From: CAWIVH01 sp963839475
Lineage (GTDB): Bacteria; Acidobacteriota; UBA6911
Reading direction: 5' to 3'
Assembly (NCBI GenBank): GCA_963839475.1
Contig: CAWIVH010000017.1
Coordinates: 1 to 64,000, forward strand
Length of the DNA stretch: 64,000 nucleotides
Position 1 is the first letter of the stretch. Each line of letters opens with the position of its first letter. Below the pieces are notes generated by a model that was given only the letters and a program-made list of their open reading frames with translations, was not told the DNA's origin and searched no databases. The translations under genes and the position numbers were made by a program. This document shows positions 8,424 through 17,553 of this stretch, in pieces.

Positions 8424-9536
8424 ATGGAATCTGGAGTGAATAAGAAATTAATACACGTCGTGGGGGCTCGGCCAAATTTCATGAAGGTTGCCCCCGTAAT
8501 GACCGCCCTGGCGCAGTTCGAAGGCATCGCACAGAAACTTGTCCATACCGGACAGCATTATGACTCCAAGATGTCGGACATCTTTTTCACCCAGCTCGGC
8601 ATACCGGAACCGGATTATAACCTTGAGGTCGGATCTAATAGCCATGCGGTCCAGACGGCCGAGATCATGATCCGGTTTGAGCAGGTTGTGATCCATAGCC
8701 GCCCGCACATGGTTATCGTATACGGCGACGTCAATTCGACGGTTGCGGCTGCCTTGGTTTGCGCCAAGCTTTCAATCCCCCTGGCCCACGTTGAGGCAGG
8801 GCTGCGTTCGAATGACCGCACCATGCCCGAAGAGATCAATCGGATCGTGACGGACCGCCTGGCAGAAATGTTGTTCACTCCCTCCGTTGATGGCGACAGG
8901 AACCTGCTTCGTGAAGGGGTAAATCCGCACAAGATTCACCTGGTGGGCAACGTGATGATCGACACTTTGATCAAGATGCTTCCGCGGGCCACGTTCGTTT
9001 CAATGCTGGAAGATCTAGCGCTGGTCAATCAGCGATATGTTCTAGCCACGCTGCACCGGCCTTCCAACGTGGATGACCCGATGCAATTGCGCGCCATCCT
9101 GGAATCGCTCAATCAGGTGTCGGACTGCGCGCCTGTGATTTTTCCGGTGCATCCTCGAACGCGCCAGGTTTTGGGTAGCCTGGAACCGATTAAAATCTCT
9201 TCAAATCTCCATTTGGTTGATCCCGTGGGCTATCTCGAATTCCTCAGCCTTCAAAAAAGGGCGCGATTGGTCATAACAGACTCGGGCGGAATCCAGGAGG
9301 AGACCACTTATCTTGGCATCCCTTGCCTGACGGTGCGTGAAAACACCGAACGGCCCGTCACGATCGAAGTAGGCAGCAATATTTTGGTCGGCCGGGATAT
9401 GGCGCTCCTGACTGCTGAGGCGGCCCGCGCACTCGCGGGCAATGGAAAGTCAGGAAAAATACCGGATCTCTGGGATGGGAAAGCAAGCGAGCGGATCGCA
9501 ACTATCCTGCTGAATACCGGAAACATGTTTGCCTGA
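8424..9536 (+). CDS. wecB: UDP-N-acetylglucosamine 2-epimerase (non-hydrolysing)
   Basis: Converts UDP-GlcNAc to UDP-ManNAc for cell-surface polysaccharide. About 370 residues with the family signatures in order: VVGARPNFMKVAPV, HTGQHYDSKMSD, GDVNSTVAAALVCAKL, HVEAGLRSNDRTMPEEINR, LHRPSNVDD, and LVITDSGGIQEETTYLGIPCLTVRENTERP. The longest ORF opens at 8379, but homologues begin just before KLIHVVGARPN. ATG 8424 (MESGVNKKL) or GTG 8436 is therefore more likely. It is a single gene with no glycosyltransferase neighbours here. Family assignment is very sure. Confidence 0.93.
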   Translation: MESGVNKKLIHVVGARPNFMKVAPVMTALAQFEGIAQKLVHTGQHYDSKMSDIFFTQLGIPEPDYNLEVGSNSHAVQTAEIMIRFEQVVIHSRPHMVIVYGDVNSTVAAALVCAKLSIPLAHVEAGLRSNDRTMPEEINRIVTDRLAEMLFTPSVDGDRNLLREGVNPHKIHLVGNVMIDTLIKMLPRATFVSMLEDLALVNQRYVLATLHRPSNVDDPMQLRAILESLNQVSDCAPVIFPVHPRTRQVLGSLEPIKISSNLHLVDPVGYLEFLSLQKRARLVITDSGGIQEETTYLGIPCLTVRENTERPVTIEVGSNILVGRDMALLTAEAARALAGNGKSGKIPDLWDGKASERIATILLNTGNMFA

Positions 9537-9830
9537 GTGAATACATAATCTCAGCCCGCTCGTCAGATTGTCGATCCGCAGGCTGGTGCCCTAACCAATA
9601 TCGGTAAATGGGGACGCGATCCAATTTCGCGAAGTACGAATATTCTCCCTCCCCAATCCATCAATTCCCCCGATTTAAGGAACTGAGCAATCTTGGACAT
9701 ACACGTGAGCAATAGGATACATACGCGTGTATATCGTCATCCATAAAATGGCTGCAATAGAGCCGAGGGGTTGAAGGAAATAATTGGCGTGCTGTGCCTA
9801 CGTGGGCGCGATGCATCAGGAGGAAACAAC

Positions 9831-10031
9831 ATGGACGAATGCAGTTTTGAGCAGCTGTTTCGGTTCGTCAACAAGCAGTTGGATCTGAATGGGTTGCTGG
9901 AAGTCTACGCTCATCTGGACCGTTGCGATATTTGCCGTGATGCCGTGTGCCAGCTTGCGCAAGACCGGAATGAGGCAATATCGGACCGTTGCGTATCTTC
10001 CGAGCCAGCAAACGCCCTCCAACGCTTGTAA
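9831..10031 (+). CDS. Short anti-sigma-type zinc-finger protein
   Basis: 66 residues opening at ATG 9831 behind a strong ribosome site (aggagg). MDECSFEQLFRFVNKQLDLNGLLEVYAHLDRCDICRDAVCQL resembles the zf-HC2 anti-sigma fold: a helix, then H-x3-C-x2-C (HLDRCDIC) that would bind zinc. Anti-sigma factors normally continue into a membrane helix; this one stops soon after. It may be a stand-alone module or a truncated gene. No sigma gene is adjacent. Longer starts upstream add residues unlike the family. Confidence 0.6.
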   Translation: MDECSFEQLFRFVNKQLDLNGLLEVYAHLDRCDICRDAVCQLAQDRNEAISDRCVSSEPANALQRL

Positions 10032-10095
10032 GGCCTTCGAATTCCTGCCGCGCCCCTCAGGATTGCCACCGCCGCAGAGTGGAACACACTGAATT

Positions 10096-10905
10096 TCACG
10101 TCGCGTCCGTGGCAGGGTCCACCCAGAAGCTTTTTTTTATTGCGAAGGGTCTCCACAGTCGAAAAGGCCTGAGCCATATTTACCAGGGTCACGTGATGAT
10201 GCCAGCCTTCTCAGTTTCTCCCTTCGTAGTGATCCAGACCCAGTTCTTCCTTCATTTGCTGATAATCCTGTTCTATTTTCCAGCGGGCTTTTGCCAGGCG
10301 AACCAATCGTCGGAGCGTATATGTCTTGGGCAGATCACAAAGAAAACACTTGGTCGGTTCCTTCTCGTCTTCGTGCCATTCGACCAGGAGCCATACTTCC
10401 TTATGCGGAGGCGCTCCTTGAACATAGCCATGGGAAGGCTGAACCCGCAGGGCCATGGAGCGTGATTCCAGCCATCCTTTGCTCCCTTCACGCCAATGGA
10501 TATTCTTCCAACCCTTCGCCTTGAGGGCAATCTGGTGAACGTTCGTGGGTTTCAGGCTGCCGTAAGAAAATCGCGACGGTGGTTGACCTCTGCCGCTATA
10601 TTCAGGAACAGTGAACTTCGGCGGCTTTGCCCAAACGCCGACATGCTCGGGGATACCAACAACATAAGGAAGAGTTCGGCTCTCAAGCGCATCCCGGAAC
10701 TCCGTCGCATCTCCGTATCCGGCATCTGCGACAACAAGTCGGTCTGGAATGCACCAGCCCCGAGCCTGGTCGATAATGTCGATCGCAAGTTCCCATTTCG
10801 TTTTAAAGAACACATCCTCGGGAATACCGGCTTCTTCCCGCCGTTTTCTGTCATTGGCCCAACTCTCGGGCAGATAAAGTCGCCAGCCCAGGGCAATGGC
10901 TTACC
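10096..10905 (-). pseudogene. IS701-like DDE transposase, multiply disrupted
   Basis: The core reads RLYLPESWANDRKRREEAGIPEDV, then WELAIDIIDQARGWCIPDRLVVADAGYGDATEFRDAL and LVRLAKARWKIEQDYQQMKEELGLDHYEGR. The DAGYGD motif and the E in WKIEQDYQQMKEELGLDHYEGR fit the IS701 transposase family. Damage: an in-frame TGA at 10211-10213 replaces the expected Trp, and the frame continues as GWHHHVTLV. A T8 run (10131-10138 on plus) shifts it again (KKSFWVDPATDA). The N-terminal third is missing upstream of about 10905. No terminal inverted repeats are recognisable. It is a dead insertion sequence. Confidence 0.78.
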
Positions 10906-11370
10906 TGGAAGAATACCGCCGCCGAAAGCCAAAGCGAGATCCGCAAAAGCCTTCTATGGAACAGCTGGCGCGACTATCCAAGAGTGCGGGGCCCTGGGTA
11001 ACCGGGGCCACTGGAGAGCAAAATGTTAAAGAAAGAGTTTGGTAACTGGTCAGATTACAGGAAGTTAAATCCAAAAGAAGTGGACTTCCATTTTTTCAGA
11101 GTGTGGCGACCGCTTTCACGATTATTGGTCGTCGATGGCCGAAATTGATAACTTTGCAATGGGCGCACTCATGGATGCGCAAAAGAATAACATTGCATAA
11201 GTCCTCTTTCGTCCCGGATGCTCAACTTCGTGTCGCAGGGTAATGCGGAGCAAAAAGGCGACCCCTTATATCATTCGTAGCGAGTGTATTTAGCATCCCG
11301 CTGCGTTTGTTGCTGTGATCCGGAGAAAAGACCAATAACCCGGGCTCCAAAAGATCCCTGGAGTGCAACG
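10906..11370 (+). other. Intergenic region beside the dead insertion sequence
   Basis: About 460 bases without a supported gene. A 41-codon ORF from 11023 (MLKKEFGNWSDYRKLNPKEV) has no recognisable family. The stretch is probably debris from earlier mobile DNA. Confidence 0.35.
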
Positions 11371-11396
11371 GGGCCGCCAATTTCGCGGCCCTTTTT
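11371..11396 (+). terminator. Rho-independent terminator-like hairpin
   Basis: GGGCCGC (11371-11377) pairs with GCGGCCC (11385-11391) across a 7-base loop and is followed directly by TTTTT. It is a strong intrinsic terminator on the plus strand, yet no intact plus-strand gene precedes it. It may be a leftover from a lost gene or from the mobile DNA around it. Confidence 0.6.
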
Positions 11397-11485
11397 GTTG
11401 CACTTACAATGCACTTACGGGTGAATCCTCCAATAAGAGGAAAATTGGGAGATCCCATCGGAACCGCGTAAATACTGGGGATTTG

Positions 11486-11529
11486 TGGTGGGCGGTACAG
11501 GACTTGAACCCGTGACCCCGGTGTGTAAA
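11486..11529 (-). tRNA. 3' half of tRNA-Val(UAC), truncated
   Basis: Read on the minus strand, this gives an anticodon loop TTTACAC (anticodon TAC), the 3' side of the anticodon stem, the variable loop, a T arm with TTCAAGT, and an acceptor strand ending ACCGCCC-A-CCA. The 5' half (acceptor 5' strand, D arm, anticodon stem 5' side) is absent; integrase-like sequence takes its place exactly at the anticodon loop. It is not a working tRNA. A 3' tRNA copy of this kind is the usual trace left when an element integrates into a tRNA gene. Confidence 0.7.
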
Positions 11530-11650
11530 ATCGATGCTCGAGTGCCCCAGGACCTCCAAAATGAAATGCATCGGGCAGCCGGACTCGGCCATTTTGATGG
11601 CAAAGGCATGCCTCAACACTGGATTCGGCTTGGTGGCATAACTGCAGGTC
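11530..11650 (-). pseudogene. Tyrosine recombinase/integrase, C-terminal remnant
   Basis: The minus strand encodes LRHAFAIKMAESG, CPMHFILEVLGHSSIDFT. These are the Arg-containing box (H/L-R-H) and the LGHSS-I-x-x-T box of tyrosine recombinases. The nucleophile Tyr, which should follow about ten residues after LGH, is lost because the frame runs into the tRNA-Val half. Upstream (toward 11650) the similarity fades after TKPNP. It is a fragment of roughly 40 residues and cannot be active. Confidence 0.7.
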
Positions 11651-11853
11651 TCGCCGTAATCCCTGAGAATTCAATCAGTTCAAGGGTAAACCACATTGCC
11701 TCCCTGGCTTTGACTATGAGGGACGTGGAAAACCATCATATTGGCCCTGCCGGGCAGAAGAAATCTCCCAGGTGTTTCCTGGTGCGTCTCTGGCCACCGT
11801 GAGATCTTCTTAGATCGGAGACGAGCCAGCTCCCGATAGCCGGGACGATAGTG

Positions 11854-13818
11854 TCAAGGTGAATACCCGGCCGAAGCGGACTGCGCCGCAAATGCATCTA
11901 TTTCGTCCGCGAGGCCCAGCACACGCAGCCGGTCGTCCGGCAGGAGGACAGTCTCAGCCGGCGGATTTGTCAGGGATTCCCCGGAGTTCCGCCTGATGGA
12001 AACAACCGTAACGCCGAAGGCCTCGCGGAGTTTCAGGTCGCGGAGCGACCTGCCGGCAAAGGAAGGATTCAATACCGCAACCTCCCGCACTTCGGGCACG
12101 CGCTGCTGCGCCGTTTCCGGCCTGCGCTGGGACAATTCCGCGATATCGCGGAAATTTCGAAGATAGATTCTGATTTGCGAATCCGGGATCATAAGGTAGT
12201 GCCCGCAGGCGTGCCGGATAAATGTGGCGGAAGCCTCTGTTTCCGGCTGAATCACTTCAGTTGCTCCGGAATCCATGAAATAGGAATATTCTTCCCTGCG
12301 ATGAGCTCGCGCCATGATCGGCAGATCGTCCCTCAGCTTCCGCGCGCTCATGATTGCCAGGCGCGCGCTCTCCCGGTGCGGAACCGTGACGATCAGTAGA
12401 GATGCATGGCCGACTCCAGCGCGCTCGAGGACGTGGATGTGTGCACAATCCCCAAAAATGGCGGGAGTCCCGCGAGATCGGAGGGCTCGCAGGACATCCG
12501 GATCGGTTTCGATCGCCACATATCGCATCCCGAAAGTCTCAAGAGCGTAACCGATCGCGCTTCCGACCCGGCCGAAGCCGCAGATGATAATGTGGTCTCG
12601 CCAGCCTTCGGACTTTTCCGGTGTCTGCGAATGGATTCGATCCTGCCCGCCACGGCGGATCCGGGCCAGAATGGCAGGGGTGGCCCTGAAAAGCGCCGCA
12701 TTCAGAAGTATGGTTATGAGAGAGGCCGCCAGCGTGGAGTTGTAGAGGTCGGCTCCGATGATCCCGGCATTCCTCGCAACCTGCACCAGGACAAAGGAAA
12801 ACTCCCCGATCTGGGTTAGACCTGCGGCAACGGAAACCGCCGTCCAGAGCGGGTATCGGAAAGCCAGCACCACGCAGGTCCAAACCAGGAAATTGCCGAT
12901 AAAGATCAGCCCGATCATCAGCGCAAGGACCGGCAAGCTGGAAAACAGGGTCCAGGGATTTATCAGCAGCCCGATGCTGACAAAGAAGATCGCGACAAAG
13001 GCGTCCCGGAGAGGAAACAACTGGGCAATCGCCTCGTGCGCATAGTCGGATTCGCTGATGATAATGCCGGCCGCAAATGCTCCCAGAGCGAGGGAAAGAC
13101 CGATGGCACTTGTAAGGGCAGCGGTTCCCAGGCAGATGGCGAGCACGACAAGAAAGAAAAGTTCCCTGCTCTGGGTACGGGCTACATGCTTCAGAAGAGA
13201 AGGGATGATTTTCGCCGCGAGGAAAAGAACCGGCGCAATGATCAATAGCGCGCGTCCGAATGCTTTTCCCAACAGCAGAAGACGTCCGGTTTCCAGGTTC
13301 GCGAATCCGGGGATCAGCACGATTAAGATGACGACCGCAAGATCCTCCACCAGGGCGATGGACATCATGATGCGGCCGGCGGCCGTCCTCAACTGCCCCT
13401 GATCGACCAGCAGGCGTGTGAGCACCATGGTGCTGGCCACACTTATTATCGCTCCCAGCACAATACCCTTCGGGGCAGGCCATCCCATCAAATACCCGGC
13501 GCCCAACCCCATGAGGATCGATGCAACGATCCCGATAGGTCCCCCGATGAATGCCACCCATTTCGCTTTGAGCAGTTCCTTCAGTGAAAACTCCAGCCCG
13601 ACGGAGAACATCAGGAGCACAACGCCGATTTCGGCAAAGAGTTCAATGGAGCGGATATCGTGTACGGAAGGACCCGGAGTAAGCGGACTGATTACGATGC
13701 CGGCGACGACGTAGCCGATAATGACCGGCTGGCGCAAGCGCCAGGCGACGAGGCCGCCGGTTATGGCGGCGATGATTACATAGGCCAGATCCCGGACCGA
13801 AATGGCGTGGATTTGCAT
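11854..13818 (-). CDS. CPA2-family cation:proton antiporter with TrkA-N domain (KefB/YbaL type)
   Basis: Inner-membrane exchanger of K+ or Na+ for H+. 654 residues. The membrane part has about 12 helices: IIAAITGGLVAWRLRQPVIIGYVVAGIVISP, FAEIGVVLLMFSVGLEFSLKEL, SVASTMVLTRLLVDQGQ, ALVEDLAVVILIVLIP, and LFPLRDAFVAIFFVSIGLLINP. A cytosolic Rossmann TrkA-N domain follows from about 415 (HIIICGFGRVGSAIGYALETFG) with a C-terminal TrkA-C-like domain (about 560-645) ending near AQSASAGYSP. This build is that of KefB/YbaL-type, nucleotide-regulated K+ efflux. It stands alone. Substrate ion is inferred from the family. Confidence 0.92.
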   Translation of the reverse strand: MQIHAISVRDLAYVIIAAITGGLVAWRLRQPVIIGYVVAGIVISPLTPGPSVHDIRSIELFAEIGVVLLMFSVGLEFSLKELLKAKWVAFIGGPIGIVASILMGLGAGYLMGWPAPKGIVLGAIISVASTMVLTRLLVDQGQLRTAAGRIMMSIALVEDLAVVILIVLIPGFANLETGRLLLLGKAFGRALLIIAPVLFLAAKIIPSLLKHVARTQSRELFFLVVLAICLGTAALTSAIGLSLALGAFAAGIIISESDYAHEAIAQLFPLRDAFVAIFFVSIGLLINPWTLFSSLPVLALMIGLIFIGNFLVWTCVVLAFRYPLWTAVSVAAGLTQIGEFSFVLVQVARNAGIIGADLYNSTLAASLITILLNAALFRATPAILARIRRGGQDRIHSQTPEKSEGWRDHIIICGFGRVGSAIGYALETFGMRYVAIETDPDVLRALRSRGTPAIFGDCAHIHVLERAGVGHASLLIVTVPHRESARLAIMSARKLRDDLPIMARAHRREEYSYFMDSGATEVIQPETEASATFIRHACGHYLMIPDSQIRIYLRNFRDIAELSQRRPETAQQRVPEVREVAVLNPSFAGRSLRDLKLREAFGVTVVSIRRNSGESLTNPPAETVLLPDDRLRVLGLADEIDAFAAQSASAGYSP

Positions 13819-14571
13819 ACCTAATGGTTAGCACGAACAAACCGTCCGGCCAAGACAAAGAGCGATGGGTAATGCTGAAATCAATCCCCGATCCTGGTCA
13901 GGAACATCGTGATCCGGAAAAATCCGGTTCATGCATTGGATCAAGGAACGATCGCTACAATTCTTTCGGGCGGCATGCTGCGCCCTGCTCGCGCTCATGC
14001 CTGCGCTGGCGTTGTTCGTCCCGTTGATCTCCCATCCGCTGGCCAGACCTTCAGCGCCAGCCTCCGCATACATCGATTGGGCCCAGGTTCCAGCCCAAAC
14101 TCAATTGGGTGAGCTCAGGGTTCATAACCTGGTCCGCGCAGTCCGGGGCAAGCCATCGTCGTCGGCTTGCCTGCCCGCGCGCACGGATCTGTATGGCGGG
14201 CCGCGCCTCGCGCTGTACACCTGCCGCATCACAAGGCCGATCGGTCGTCAGCTGCCAACCCCGCATTTAATAAATCGCCGCGCCCCTCCATTGGAATAGT
14301 CCTGATCAGCGAGTTGTGGAGCACCGCTGAGCGACTCGTCCAGCCCTTCCACCTTCATCACCAGGGATGCCGTGGCTCTCGAACTGACCCTTGCCGTACA
14401 GCAGGAAATCGACTCTCGCCTGGAGGGGGCCGATCCCCTGCGCCGCCGGTTCAGGATGTTCAGCAGCGGATCGCCGCAATCACACTCCTGAATAAGGCGC
14501 GGGATCTCTCCAATATCCGGACACAGCCTTATTATTTGAAGACATTCTTTTCCTCTTCGGGCGGTCTGGCC
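13819..14571 (+). other. Long intergenic region with degenerate coding traces
   Basis: About 750 bases without a gene I can support. One ORF (13931-14299) begins like a signal peptide (FRAACCALLALMPALALFVP) but soon turns into low-quality sequence. Around 14335-14490 a plus-strand frame reads TRDAVALELTLAVQQEIDSRLEG, which looks protein-like but is closed by stops. Probably one or more decayed genes; family not recognised. Confidence 0.3.
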
Positions 14572-15348
14572 TCAGATGGCCGCGATATGAGCTGGATCCT
14601 GCCCATAAAACAACTTCAATTGCTCATAGAGATCCGGATAGATCACCGACATTTCGACCGGCTTCTCGAAAAAACACTCCGTCGACACAGCGAAAAACTC
14701 CGCCGGGCTGGTTGCGCCATACTGGTCGAGCAGCGTTGGTTTACCCTGCTCGGCAGCATCGATAAGCAACTGATATTCTTGGCCCAGCACCCTGGCCCAA
14801 TCCACATACATGTCCGGGTGCGGCAAGAGGGGGGCGCCTTCGTTTGACCCTGATTCGCTGTCCAGTTGGTGCGCGAACTCGTGCAGAACTACATTTCGAC
14901 CCGTGAGGTTTGGCGAAGCGCACAGCAGGACGTCCCCCCAGGACAGGACGACGTTACCGTGCGACCACGATTCGCCCGACCGGACCTGCATTCCCTCCGC
15001 CACAATGCCTCCCGGGCCACGACGTGACAAAGGCGCCATGTAAGTGCCGGGGTACATGAGAACCGATCGAAGTTTCGGGTATACATCGGCATCGCGGCCG
15101 AGCAGCAAGATGCAGGCGTGGGCCGCCACGGTCACTTTAATTTCGACAGAAATTTCGATGCCCCCGCAACCCTCGAACAACTTCTCGTCGAGAAATACCT
15201 GCACCAGTCCATGCAGGCGCTGTCTCATGTCGAGTCCGAGGCGGTGATAATAGGGCACGTTTCGCTCGATGATGGAAAGCCAGCCCGGATCGGGCGGTTC
15301 CGCCATAAGCCGTTTCCGGCGCCAATGTCTAAACAGGCTCAACCCCAT
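14572..15348 (-). CDS. mtfA: MtfA-type zinc peptidase (M90)
   Basis: 258 residues. The zinc site is HEFAHQLDSESG, an HExxH within the family sequence NVVLHEFAHQLD. The upstream part holds the conserved N-terminal helical region (YYHRLGLDMRQRLHGLVQVFLDEKLFEGC) and VAAHACILLLG. The C-terminal block DQYGATSPAEFFAVSTECFFEKP supplies the third zinc ligand region of the family. In E. coli, MtfA is a cytosolic aminopeptidase-like protein that binds the Mlc repressor and affects glucose uptake; that role need not hold here. Monocistronic as far as visible. Length matches the E. coli protein (about 265). Confidence 0.9.
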   Translation of the reverse strand: MGLSLFRHWRRKRLMAEPPDPGWLSIIERNVPYYHRLGLDMRQRLHGLVQVFLDEKLFEGCGGIEISVEIKVTVAAHACILLLGRDADVYPKLRSVLMYPGTYMAPLSRRGPGGIVAEGMQVRSGESWSHGNVVLSWGDVLLCASPNLTGRNVVLHEFAHQLDSESGSNEGAPLLPHPDMYVDWARVLGQEYQLLIDAAEQGKPTLLDQYGATSPAEFFAVSTECFFEKPVEMSVIYPDLYEQLKLFYGQDPAHIAAI

Positions 15349-15840
15349 ATGAAGTTTATTGTACCGTACAGGAGGCGCACGCCCAGGCGCTTCTTTCCGG
15401 CGGTTGTTTCACGGTGATTGCGATCGATGTAATCAGGCACAGGAACATTCCCATGACCATCGATTCCGCACAAACTTGCGTATGTGCCGGCAAGTTGTCA
15501 TACGGAGGAGCTCACAAAAATTGTGTTTTGCGTCAGGGATTTCATGAGCTTCCTTGGAAGAACATGGACCGGACATTTCTTGGGCGAATTCAACTCGCTA
15601 AAGTCAGTCGAATCTTCAGTCGTCTTCAGGCCCACAAATTCAGCGCCAGGAAACCGCGCACACGGAGATAGAAAGGAACCGATCGCGGAAGGCAAATCAG
15701 GGCAGCGGACTTCTGTCTTTTGCTTTTCACGAGCCCTATCGCAACAATGCTGCTGCCTGATTAATCTTGCAGAAAAACAAAGATGTCACGGATGGAGAAT
15801 CTACCCCCGGCAATGTTTTTCTCTACTTCCAGGAACTGCC
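15349..15840 (+). other. Intergenic region, no recognised feature
   Basis: About 490 bases between two minus-strand genes. No supported coding, RNA or repeat feature was seen. Confidence 0.35.
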
Positions 15841-17553
15841 TCAATAAGGGGATGCTTTAAATATATAAAAGCCATACCCGAGATAGCTTTGGAGAATAAA
15901 GCCCTTGTGCAGAGCCACCTGCCAGCCCCGGAGCGGGGTGTCAGTACTGGCTGCATCCTCGCCAGCCCAGGCGCCGATCTCCCGCGGGTTTGTAGGCTGC
16001 GAAAAGTCAATGATCCGCAGGCCGTCGGATTCCCAGCCCACGTACGCGGTGTTCCCAAGGACTTCCAGGTGAGTCGACGTGAAGAATCGCCGCGTATTGG
16101 GAAACCGGTTTTCCAGGGTTTTGTCCACATCCATGCTGTTGGGGGTTCCAATGGTGCTCAGTTTGACCGGGTTTTGGGGGTCACTGATATCGAACACTTG
16201 GAGTCGCCCGAACCCCTTAAAAACCGACGTTGCATTGATGGTCGGCAAACCGGAAGAGGCGATGGAACAGTCACTTGCGAGCAAGTTTCCATTCGAATCC
16301 TTGAGCTGTGCCAGGCATAGGCCCGTGTTCTGCCCTACGCCAATCGCCGGGATGGTCAAATTCGAATTACCAGGCACTCCCGGCGGAAACTGCGAATCAA
16401 AGCCGGCCGTCGGCTCCCCCTTGAAAAAGATCACTCCCACGGCCCCGGCGGCCTGAGCGCGAAGCATCCTGTTACCTAATCCGCAACCTTCAGTCGTCAT
16501 CAGCGCGAGCTTCCCCTGTAGATCCGGCAGGAAGGAATCCGATTCACATCCTCTTCCAACGAATGCCACCTCACCGGAAATCGTGTGATCCGGAAGGTTG
16601 TAGATGGGGGGAGTGGAATCCCCTTCCCCTGCCGTCCGGATTCCCGAGTAAACATTGCTTTCGATTTTGATCTGGAATGGGAACCTCACCAAATGCGTCC
16701 GTAGCAGGAGCCTGCCCCCTCGGGCGGGGCGCACATCCAGGGCATTGCCTTCCTCACCCTCGTCATATCCGACGCGCCCTACGAATCTGGGGCTGGTTGG
16801 GTCGGAAATATCAAGGATGATGACGCCGAAATCGGAGTAGCTATAGTAAGCAAGCTTTCCGTCCGGGCTGGCAAAAACCCGCTCCCCAAAGTCATCCGCA
16901 CGGGCTCCGCGCTGTTCGCGGAGGAAGAAAATTCGCCCGAGCGAGGGCTCGTCCAATACGCCCCATTCTCCCACCATGATCGGGTTCGCCGGGTCGCTGA
17001 CATCGATAATCTGGAGGTCTCCCAGGCCTGGCTGCTGACCAAAGTTGGAGGTTAGTGCTTCGCTTCGGATTGTAGATAACAAGACAAGTGTTCGATTTCC
17101 TTGTTTGGTGACATCAAAGTGATAGGCAAGTGAAGTGGCGTCATAATGGCCGATTTTACGGGGATGTGCCGGATCGGTGATGTCGAAAAGTATCAGAATG
17201 CCGGGAGTGCCGGGTGTGCCCAATCCCTCACCCAGGCTGACGATCAAAACGTCTCGCGAGCCGATTTTAACCGCGCGGCTTTCTTCGCCCATTGCTCCCG
17301 GATAGCGCGGGGTTTCTCCAATTTTGACGGGATTGGCCGGATTGGATATGTCTATAATCGCCACGCTACCGCCACCCTCTTCATTGGCAGCTTGATAGGC
17401 GAAAGCGAGATCCTTGTATGTGGAGATGCCGACACCACCCAGGTCGAGAGATCCGATCACGCGCACATCCATCGTGCGCTCCTGGGTGCTACCCGGAATT
17501 GATATCGCAAAGAGCGCAGCGAAAACTCCGGCGCCGAACATAAAGCGTTTCAT
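15841..17553 (-). CDS. Secreted LVIVD-repeat propeller protein with PA domain
   Basis: 570 residues with an N-terminal signal peptide (FMFGAGVFAALFAISIPGS). Repeats of the type 'VAIIDISNPANPVKIGE', 'LILFDITDPAHPRKIG', 'LQIIDVSDPANPIMVGEWG', 'VIILDISDPTSPRFVG' and 'LQVFDISDPQNPVKLS' mark LVIVD beta-propeller blades. A protease-associated (PA) insert lies between blades at about 325-430: SGEVAFVGRGC, GKLALMTTEGCGLGNRMLRAQAAGAVGVIFF. It is probably periplasmic or outer-surface. PA domains usually sit in proteases, but no catalytic domain is present, so a binding or scaffold role is inferred. It is transcribed alone. Confidence 0.85.
   Translation of the reverse strand: MKRFMFGAGVFAALFAISIPGSTQERTMDVRVIGSLDLGGVGISTYKDLAFAYQAANEEGGGSVAIIDISNPANPVKIGETPRYPGAMGEESRAVKIGSRDVLIVSLGEGLGTPGTPGILILFDITDPAHPRKIGHYDATSLAYHFDVTKQGNRTLVLLSTIRSEALTSNFGQQPGLGDLQIIDVSDPANPIMVGEWGVLDEPSLGRIFFLREQRGARADDFGERVFASPDGKLAYYSYSDFGVIILDISDPTSPRFVGRVGYDEGEEGNALDVRPARGGRLLLRTHLVRFPFQIKIESNVYSGIRTAGEGDSTPPIYNLPDHTISGEVAFVGRGCESDSFLPDLQGKLALMTTEGCGLGNRMLRAQAAGAVGVIFFKGEPTAGFDSQFPPGVPGNSNLTIPAIGVGQNTGLCLAQLKDSNGNLLASDCSIASSGLPTINATSVFKGFGRLQVFDISDPQNPVKLSTIGTPNSMDVDKTLENRFPNTRRFFTSTHLEVLGNTAYVGWESDGLRIIDFSQPTNPREIGAWAGEDAASTDTPLRGWQVALHKGFILQSYLGYGFYIFKASPY

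Noticed and set aside
8174..8443. 89-codon ORF before wecB
   Set aside because: No ribosome site, no family, and it overlaps the wecB start in another frame.
11023..11149. 41-codon ORF (MLKKEFGNWSDYRKLNPKEV) in mobile debris
   Set aside because: Too short, no family, ribosome site absent; noted only as part of the gap.
12539..13561. 340-codon minus-strand ORF in a second frame of the antiporter gene
   Set aside because: Pure shadow of the antiporter; Arg/Gly/His-rich with no domain.
15484..16320. Plus-strand ORF of 278 codons overlapping the LVIVD gene
   Set aside because: Antisense to repeat blades of the real gene; no family resemblance or ribosome site.
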